Source of the DNA: Nocardiopsaceae bacterium
GTDB lineage: Bacteria > Actinomycetota > Actinomycetes > Streptosporangiales > Streptosporangiaceae
Assembly: GCA_017354375.1 (NCBI GenBank)
Contig: JAFMRC010000020.1
Location: 1 to 32,135 of the forward strand
Direction of reading: 5' to 3'
Length of the DNA stretch: 32,135 nt
The position numbers and the translations under genes are program-made. The notes below the pieces were generated by a model. It saw only the letters and a program-made list of their open reading frames with translations, searched no databases and had not been told where the DNA came from. Positions 27,011 through 32,135 of this stretch are shown piece by piece (the first letter of the stretch is position 1; each line of letters opens with the position of its first letter).

Positions 27011-28207
27011 GTGGACCTGTTCGAGTATCAGGCTAAGGAACTCTTCGCCCTATACGGCGTTCCGGTGCCAAAAGACAAGGTTGCCGACACGGCGGACGAG
27101 GCGCGCGAGATCGCCAGCGCGTTCGCGGCCGAAGGCATGTCCAAGGTCGTCGTCAAGGCCCAGGTGAAGACCGGCGGCCGCGGCAAGGCGGGCGGCGTGA
27201 AGCTCGCCGACGGCGCGGACGACGCCTACGCCAAAGCACGCGACATCATCGGCATGGACATCAAGGGCCATACCGTGCACCGGGTGCTGATCGCCGAGGC
27301 CACGGACATCAAGGCCGAGTACTACCTGTCCTACCTCCTGGACCGCGCGAGCCGCACCTTCCTGGCCATCTGCTCCGTCGAGGGCGGGGTTGAGATCGAG
27401 GAAGTCGCGCACACGAACCCCGAGGCGATCGCCCGCGTCCCGATCGACCCGCTGGCCGGCGTGGACCACGCTAAGGCGCTGGAGATAGTGCGCGCCGGGC
27501 GCATCCCGCCCGAGGCCGAGGAAGGCGCCGCGCTGCTGGCCGAACGGCTGTGGGCGGTGTTCACCGATGAGGACGCCACGCTGACCGAGGTCAACCCGGT
27601 GGTTCTCACCCCGGACGGTAAGGTGCTCGCGCTCGACGGCAAGGTCACGCTCGACGACAACGCCGCGTTCCGGCAGGACCACGAGCGGTTCGCCGACATC
27701 GCCGCGGCCGATCCGCTCGAGGCCAGGGCCAAGGAAAAGCACCTCAACTACGTGAAGCTGGACGGCGAGGTCGGCATCATCGGCAACGGCGCCGGCCTGG
27801 TCATGTCCACGCTCGACGTGGTCGCGTACGCGGGCGAGGATCTCGGCGGCAAGAAGCCGGCGAACTTCCTGGACATCGGCGGCGGCGCCTCGGCCGAGGT
27901 GATGGCCAACGGCCTGGAGATCGTGCTGTCCGACCCGGCGGTGAAGTCGGTGTTCGTGAACGTGTTCGGCGGCATCACGGCGTGCGACGCGGTCGCCAAC
28001 GGCATCGTCTCCGCGGTCGGGCTGCTCGGCGAGCAGGGCAAGCCGGTGGACCGGCCGATCGTCGTCCGGCTAGACGGCAACAAGGCGACCGAGGGCAGGC
28101 AGATCCTCCGCGACGCGGCGCTGCCGGTCGTAGAGCAGGTAGACACGATGGACGGCGCGGCCCGCAGGGCCGCCGAGCTGGCCGCTAGCGGCGCGAAGGG
28201 AGCATGA
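27011..28207 (+). CDS. sucC: Succinyl-CoA synthetase beta subunit
   Basis: The beta subunit of the TCA-cycle enzyme that makes ATP (or GTP) from succinyl-CoA. The 398-aa protein begins at GTG 27011 ([20 protein letters not shown]), the normal family start. It has the ATP-grasp domain with [18 protein letters not shown], the [21 protein letters not shown] metal and nucleotide region, and the C-terminal subunit-interface domain ([37 protein letters not shown]). There is no strong ribosome site close to the start. It overlaps sucD by 4 bases. A long in-frame extension upstream is a shadow over the PerM-like gene. Confidence 0.97.
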   Translation: MDLFEYQAKELFALYGVPVPKDKVADTADEAREIASAFAAEGMSKVVVKAQVKTGGRGKAGGVKLADGADDAYAKARDIIGMDIKGHTVHRVLIAEATDIKAEYYLSYLLDRASRTFLAICSVEGGVEIEEVAHTNPEAIARVPIDPLAGVDHAKALEIVRAGRIPPEAEEGAALLAERLWAVFTDEDATLTEVNPVVLTPDGKVLALDGKVTLDDNAAFRQDHERFADIAAADPLEARAKEKHLNYVKLDGEVGIIGNGAGLVMSTLDVVAYAGEDLGGKKPANFLDIGGGASAEVMANGLEIVLSDPAVKSVFVNVFGGITACDAVANGIVSAVGLLGEQGKPVDRPIVVRLDGNKATEGRQILRDAALPVVEQVDTMDGAARRAAELAASGAKGA

Positions 28208-29097
28208 CGGTGGCCATCTTCCTGACGGCCGAGAGCAGGATCCTGATCCAGGGGATCACGGGTTCCGAGGGCCGCAAGCACGGCGCGCGGATGCTCGCCG
28301 CGGGCGCCACGGTGGTTGGCGGGACCAACCCCAGAAAAGCCGGGCAGACCATTGAGCTGAACGGGTCTTCGGTGCCTGTGTTCGGCACCGTCGCCGAGAC
28401 CATGGCGGCGACCGGCGCGGACGTGTCGGTGATCTTCGTTCCGGAGACCGGTACCAAGGCCGCGGTGATGGAGGCGATCGACGCCGAGATCCCGCTCGCG
28501 GCCGTGATCACCGAGGGCATCCCGGTGCACGACACCGCCGAGTTCTGGGCGCACGCTTGCGCCAAGGGCAACAAGACCCGCATCATCGGGCCGAACTGCC
28601 CCGGCATCGCCTCTCCCGGCAAGTCCAACGCGGGCATCATCCCGGCCGACATCACCCCGGAGGGCCGCATCGGGCTGGTGTCCAAGTCGGGCACGCTGAC
28701 CTACCAGATGATGTACGAGCTGCGGGACATCGGGTTCTCCACCGCTGTCGGCATCGGCGGCGACCCGATCATCGGCACCACGCACATCGACTGCCTGCAG
28801 GCGTTCCAGGACGACCCGGAGACCTCGGCGATCGTGATGATCGGCGAGATCGGCGGCGACGCCGAGGAGCGCGCGGCGGCGTTCATCGAGAAGAACGTCA
28901 CCAAGCCGGTCGTCGGCTACGTGGCCGGGTTCACCGCCCCGGAGGGCAAGACGATGGGCCACGCCGGCGCGATCATCTCCGGCTCGTCGGGCACCGCCCA
29001 GGCGAAGAAGGAAGCGCTGGAGAAGGCCGGCGTCCGCGTCGGCAAGACCCCCAGCGAAACCGCCGCCCTCGCCCGCGAGGCCATCAGGAACCTGTAG
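28204..29097 (+). CDS. sucD: Succinyl-CoA synthetase alpha subunit
   Basis: The CoA-binding, phosphohistidine-carrying subunit, 297 aa. It shows the Rossmann CoA-binding opening [17 protein letters not shown], the [12 protein letters not shown] and [13 protein letters not shown] motifs, and the active-site His253 in [20 protein letters not shown] and [12 protein letters not shown] are also present. The ATG at 28204 overlaps the sucC stop (ATGA), with AAGGGAG upstream. It is followed by 400 non-coding bases with repeated palindromes. Confidence 0.97.
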   Translation: MTVAIFLTAESRILIQGITGSEGRKHGARMLAAGATVVGGTNPRKAGQTIELNGSSVPVFGTVAETMAATGADVSVIFVPETGTKAAVMEAIDAEIPLAAVITEGIPVHDTAEFWAHACAKGNKTRIIGPNCPGIASPGKSNAGIIPADITPEGRIGLVSKSGTLTYQMMYELRDIGFSTAVGIGGDPIIGTTHIDCLQAFQDDPETSAIVMIGEIGGDAEERAAAFIEKNVTKPVVGYVAGFTAPEGKTMGHAGAIISGSSGTAQAKKEALEKAGVRVGKTPSETAALAREAIRNL

Positions 29098-29246
29098 CGG
29101 CCATCCCCAGGCGCCTCGAAGGGGGTGGATGCGGCAGCCGCCCCCTTCCCGCGGGATTCCCCCGGCGCCCCCCGCGCCCCTTCCGCGCCCGGCGCTCCGC
29201 GCCTCCCGCACCCCGGTGCCCCTCCGCCCCGAGCCCCTCCAGCGGG
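29098..29246. other. C-rich intergenic sequence after sucD
   Basis: Very C-rich (many CCCC and CCGC runs) with no ribosome site or protein-like frame and no clear T-tailed hairpin. It joins sucD to the palindromic repeat units that follow. Confidence 0.5.
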
Positions 29247-29403
29247 CCGAATGCGCACTTGGTCACGCTCTAGTCGGCCCGAGTGCGCACCTGGCACGTT
29301 AAGGGGGACGCCCCGCGAGGCGCCCGTCCCGCGCCACCCACTCTCCCGCTGCGACCCGAGTGCGCACTTGGGCACGCTCTAGCCGACCCGAATGCGCATT
29401 CGG
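29247..29403. repeat. Two paired units of a 16-bp near-palindrome
   Basis: Four sites fit CCGARTGCGCAYYYGG: 29247-29262, 29279-29294, 29356-29371 and 29388-29403. The last is a perfect palindrome (CCGAATGCGCATTCGG). The first two and the last two are each 32 bases apart, start to start, and the pairs are 77 bases apart centre-pair to centre-pair (29279 to 29356). The linkers are also repeated (CACGCTCTAG then CACGTTA). This is a duplicated block of about 60 bp, each holding two dyads on nearly the same helical face (three turns). It may be a dispersed intergenic repeat family, a DNA-binding array or an RNA structure. Confidence 0.8.
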
Positions 29404-29410
29404 CACGTTA

Positions 29411-29498
29411 GGTGGGGTGGGGTCGGCACGTCAGGTGGGGATGGGGCCGGGAGGTGGGGGTGGGTGGGGCCGGGGTTAGGTAGGGGCCGGCGCCGGGG
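29411..29498 (+). repeat. G-rich tract with G-quadruplex potential
   Basis: The plus strand has many GGGG runs (GGTGGGGTGGGG, GGTGGGGATGGGG, GGAGGTGGGGG) immediately after the palindrome units and up to the stop of the B12-binding protein gene (29499). Such runs can form G-quadruplexes in single-stranded DNA, or in RNA transcribed as the plus strand. The tract is visible; any function is speculative. Confidence 0.6.
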
Positions 29499-29924
29499 CT
29501 AGACGGCGGAGCGGGGCCTCAGTTCCTCGTTGACCCACTCCACGATCTCGGTGGTGGGGGCGCCGGGGGTGAAGATGCGGGCGACGCCCATGGCGGTCAG
29601 CTCGGCGATGTCGTCGGTGGGGATGATGCCGCCGCCAAATACCACTATGTCCGACGCGTCCTGCTCCCGGAGCAGCTCGATGACGCGGGCGAACAGCGTC
29701 ATGTGCGCGCCGGACAGCACCGACAGCCCGATCGCGTCCACGTCTTCCTGGATCGCCGCGGCCACGATCTGCTCGGGCATCTGGTGCAGCCCGGTGTAGA
29801 TCACCTCGACGCCCGCGTCGCGGAGCGCGCGCGCGACGACCTTGGCGCCGCGGTCGTGGCCATCGAGCCCCGCCTTGGCCACGATCACCCTGAGCTTGCC
29901 TGCGCCTGCGCTTGCCGGAGCCAA
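29499..29924 (-). CDS. Cobalamin-binding small subunit of an acyl-CoA mutase (methylmalonyl/isobutyryl type)
   Basis: A 141-aa stand-alone B12-binding domain with the base-off motif DxHxxG (Asp21, His23, Gly26 in LDGHDRGA), the GLSVLSGAH loop (about 65-73) and GGGIIP near the end. Such proteins pair with a separate large mutase subunit, as IcmB pairs with IcmA in isobutyryl-CoA mutase; the large subunit is not in this window. From memory, a similar gene lies near sucCD in Streptomyces, and the link is metabolic because methylmalonyl-CoA mutase makes succinyl-CoA. The start is TTG at 29924 with GGGAGG upstream. The first nine residues are Ala/Gly/Ser-rich. Confidence 0.9.
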   Translation of the reverse strand: MAPASAGAGKLRVIVAKAGLDGHDRGAKVVARALRDAGVEVIYTGLHQMPEQIVAAAIQEDVDAIGLSVLSGAHMTLFARVIELLREQDASDIVVFGGGIIPTDDIAELTAMGVARIFTPGAPTTEIVEWVNEELRPRSAV

Positions 29925-30046
29925 CTGTGCCTCCCACTGCCTCTTGCGAAGCTCTCCGCCTTCCGCGAGCTCGCCCTGCCGATCAGCGTAGCCGGACCCG
30001 AGAACTCCGGTGCAGAAGGGTCAGAAGAGACACAGCCCCAGCAGAC

Positions 30047-30066
30047 GCGGTGCCAGTAGACACCGC
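30047..30066 (-). terminator. Hairpin after the LCP gene
   Basis: GCGGTG (30047-30052) and CACCGC (30061-30066) pair around an 8-base loop just downstream of the LCP stop (30068). The minus-strand sequence beyond it becomes T-richer. AGTAGAC is repeated nearby (30055-30061 and 30070-30076). This may be a terminator; it is weak. Confidence 0.35.
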
Positions 30067-30067
30067 A

Positions 30068-31669
30068 TTAGTAGACGCAGGGGATGCCGTACTTGGCGCC
30101 CGACTTCACGGACACCGCGCCGCCGGCCTGGCCGTCGTTCCCCGACGACGAGGACGACGAAGACGAGGAGGACGAGGAAGAGGGCGAGGACCCGGTGGAC
30201 GGGGTGGAGGGGGCCGACTGCCCGGAGGCCGCCGCGGACAGGGACGAGGGCACGTAGGTCACGTCGGAGGCGAGCACGAGCTTGACGTGCCCGGCGGCCA
30301 CGGACGAGCTCGGGGTCGCGGTGATGCCGGTGAAGTACCCGGCGATCTTCGACGCGCTCTGGGCGGCGCCGGCCCCGTACAGCACCTGCGTGGTCGACTG
30401 CGTCGCGGCGTTGCCGACCGTGCCCTGCTTGAATCCGGCCGAGGTGAGATCCTGCGACGTCTCGCCCGCCAGCCCCGGCGCGGCGCCCGCGTTGTACACG
30501 TCCACGGTGGTCGCGCCCGGCGACAGCGACTTGGCCGACCCCCCGCCGCCGCTCTTTCCGGATGAAGATGAGGACGAGGGCGGCTGCGGGTAGAAGGCGT
30601 TGTGGATGGCCTGCTTGACCGCGGGCACGCTGATGATGTTCACGTCCTGGCCGAGCCACGTCCCGTCGGTCGTCACCACCGGCGCCGTGTGGAAGGTCAT
30701 GTTGCTGCCGGACAGGGCGCTCATCTTGCCCGCGAAGTCGAGGAGGTTCAGCCCCTGGTCGGTGATGATGTACGACTTCGCCGCGTCCAGCAGGCTGTGC
30801 AGCTGGCTGAGGCTACTCCAGACGCCCTCGTGCTTGAGCTTCCAGATCACGTAGTCGAGCACCGCCTGCTGGCGGTGGGTCCGGTCCAGGTCCCCCTCCG
30901 GAAGGTTGTCCCGTTCCCGGACGAAGGCCAGCGACTGGGCCGGGCCGAGGTGATGGTAGCCGGGCGACGACTGGTTGAAGCCGGAGTTGTAGTCGTGCAG
31001 GTTCTCCCCGCCGTTCCACGACTTCAGGCACACCTCGATCCCGCCGAACACGTGGGCCAGCTCGTAGAATCCCACCAGGTTCACCTCGGCGAAATGATCG
31101 ACCTTCACCCCGGTCACGCTCTCCACCGTGTCGATCGCCGCCGTCTGCCCGGCCTCGTTGGCCTTCAGGTAGCGCTGGCTGCGGCTCATGCTGGAGCTAC
31201 CGGTCGAGTTCAGGTACTGCGTGTACGCGAGGCCATAAGCCTGGTCGATCTTGCCCTTCGACTCACCGTCATACGAGTGGGGATAGGTGACCAGGTCATC
31301 GCGCGGGATGGAATACCCCACCGCCTTCTGCCCGCCCGCGAAGATGTGGATCAGGATCAGCGTGTTCGTGTCCTGGCCGCCCACGCCCTCGCTCTCGACG
31401 CCCGCCTTGCTGCCCGCGTGCATCGCGTGCAGCAGCGTGCCGTTCAGCACCTGGCCCTGGTAGTTGGTCCGGCTCTCCAGCCCCATCACCAGGATGTTCA
31501 TCGCCCCGACCTGCGCTCCCCCGGTCAGCGCGTCCGAGCCGCCGATGGCACCGAGCTGGGCCTTCAGAACGTACGCGAAACCGCTGGCGACCAGGATCAG
31601 CACCGCTGCCACGCAGCCGACCGCGTACCCGCCCTTGCCCGCGAGCGCCGCGCCGTGCCACTTGGACAT
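30068..31669 (-). CDS. LCP (LytR-CpsA-Psr) family cell-wall glycopolymer ligase with LytR_C domain
   Basis: LCP proteins attach wall polymers (teichoic acids, arabinogalactan and the like) from lipid carriers to peptidoglycan. The 533-aa protein has a single transmembrane anchor (about 14-36) and an extracellular LCP domain (about 52-300). Key motifs are NILVMGLESR, YSIPRDDLVTYP (catalytic Arg), GKIDQAYGLAY, VDHFAEVNLVGFYELAHVFGGIEVCL and SLAFVRERDNLPEGDLDRTHRQQ. A Ser/Gly linker leads to a LytR_C domain (about 395-480, VDVYNAGAAPGLAGETSQDL). A long poly-Ser linker and a short tail ending in GIPCVY follow. The ATG at 31669 has AGGA upstream. The C-terminal cysteine in the poly-Ser-linked tail is unusual. 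Confidence 0.93.
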   Translation of the reverse strand: MSKWHGAALAGKGGYAVGCVAAVLILVASGFAYVLKAQLGAIGGSDALTGGAQVGAMNILVMGLESRTNYQGQVLNGTLLHAMHAGSKAGVESEGVGGQDTNTLILIHIFAGGQKAVGYSIPRDDLVTYPHSYDGESKGKIDQAYGLAYTQYLNSTGSSSMSRSQRYLKANEAGQTAAIDTVESVTGVKVDHFAEVNLVGFYELAHVFGGIEVCLKSWNGGENLHDYNSGFNQSSPGYHHLGPAQSLAFVRERDNLPEGDLDRTHRQQAVLDYVIWKLKHEGVWSSLSQLHSLLDAAKSYIITDQGLNLLDFAGKMSALSGSNMTFHTAPVVTTDGTWLGQDVNIISVPAVKQAIHNAFYPQPPSSSSSSGKSGGGGSAKSLSPGATTVDVYNAGAAPGLAGETSQDLTSAGFKQGTVGNAATQSTTQVLYGAGAAQSASKIAGYFTGITATPSSSVAAGHVKLVLASDVTYVPSSLSAAASGQSAPSTPSTGSSPSSSSSSSSSSSSSGNDGQAGGAVSVKSGAKYGIPCVY

Positions 31670-32007
31670 CGCCTGTTCCTTTCCCTACCAGCAGCCCGTA
31701 CCGCGCCATACCGTACTATCCAGCAGCCATGCAGCGTCGCCGATATCGGCAGGAGGATATCGCTCACCCGACGTAAGCATGGCCTACCCGGCGCAGGTTA
31801 CCGCTCCTACCTCAAAGCCCGCTGACGGATAACATAGAGTTTAGAATTATCCGGCCATTAGCCAGCTAGTGGCGATTTGATTGCCGTCACTCCAGGTTAC
31901 TCGCCACACACCAAAACTGGCTAGCGCGCTCTGGACGACCCGCCGGCGCGCGCATCCCGGGGGATTAGCGCAAACTTAAGATTCCATCCCCTATATTCTC
32001 TGCAGCG
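31670..32007. other. AT-richer divergent intergenic region
   Basis: About 340 bases between the LCP gene and a possible divergent gene. Around 31820-31860 it is unusually AT-rich (TAACATAGAGTTTAGAATTATCC), probably the LCP promoter region on the minus strand. An imperfect dyad (CCATTAGC and GCTAGTGG, 31855-31871) lies in it. TATATT at 31992-31997 may be a -10 for the plus-strand frame at 32008. No gene is seen here. Confidence 0.45.
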
Positions 32008-32135
32008 ATGACCATTCCGTCTGGGCAGGATCCCCGATCAGCAGCCGCGCGCGGCGGCAGCGGCCGTCCGCGCCGTGGCGCCGGTCCCGGCTGGTCAGGG
32101 TCCGGTGGTCCCCCGGGCGGCGCTTCCCCCGGCGG
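32008..32135 (+). CDS. Possible 5' end of a gene running off the window
   Basis: An ATG at 32008 opens a frame with no stop to the window end (42 codons): MTIPSGQDPRSAAARGG, then Gly/Pro/Arg-rich. A TATATT box ends 11 bases before it, allowing a very short or leaderless transcript. Disordered Gly/Pro-rich N-termini are common before the membrane helix of actinobacterial envelope proteins, including LCP proteins, but nothing here identifies the family. Confidence 0.35.
   Translation, partial: MTIPSGQDPRSAAARGGSGRPRRGAGPGWSGSGGPPGGASPG

Noticed and set aside
30010-30285. Arg-rich plus-strand frame antisense to the LCP poly-Ser linker
   Set aside because: Its composition is the mirror of the serine-repeat codons in a well-supported LCP gene.

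Overview
This window is high-GC actinobacterial DNA. GTG and TTG starts are common, many genes overlap by 4 bases (ATGA, GTGA or TTGA), and the housekeeping gene order is the one known from Streptomyces and Mycobacterium. Examples are sucC-sucD followed by a PerM-type membrane protein, an Rv0954-like protein, purN-purH and folD, and a block etfB-etfA, cysteine desulfurase, mnmA, MetE-like, ligA, gatC-gatA-gatB. Streptosporangiales or a similar filamentous actinomycete is likely, but the genus cannot be fixed from sequence alone.

Layout. 1-1860 is accessory: a nested palindromic repeat array (191-285), a small unknown gene, and a two-gene toxin-antitoxin-like operon whose second gene is an AbiEii-type nucleotidyltransferase. 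This operon lies between the intact 3' end of gatB and a second 26-bp copy of that end, so it looks like a small integrated element. 1870-8418 (minus strand) is the operon MetE-like, ligA, gatC, gatA, gatB, for methionine-synthase-related chemistry, DNA ligation and Glu/Asp-tRNA amidotransferase. 8455-12742 is a non-core insert with two tiny membrane proteins, two tandem paralogous GntR/UTRA regulators and an MFS exporter. 13235-15749 returns to the core with mnmA and a cysteine desulfurase, which together supply sulfur for tRNA 2-thiouridine. 15896-19595 is a second insert: three WXG100/T7SS-type small proteins (minus) and, divergently, three overlapping genes for coiled-coil and helical proteins of unknown function (plus).

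19724-26788 (mostly minus) holds etfA and etfB (electron transfer flavoprotein), folD, purH and purN (one-carbon metabolism and purine synthesis), a small membrane protein and a PerM-like protein. 27011-29097 (plus) is sucC-sucD. 29247-29403 holds four copies of a near-palindromic 16-bp motif in two paired units, followed by a G-rich tract. Last come a stand-alone B12-binding subunit of an acyl-CoA mutase and an LCP-LytR_C cell-wall ligase. The window ends in the first codons of another possible gene.

The most interesting features are the gatB-end duplication around the nucleotidyltransferase operon, the unknown three-gene coiled-coil operon beside truncated T7SS proteins, an in-frame palindromic insertion in ligA, a probable lost stop codon in mnmA, and the paired palindromes after sucD. 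No tRNA, rRNA, CRISPR array, transposase or integrase gene was seen.
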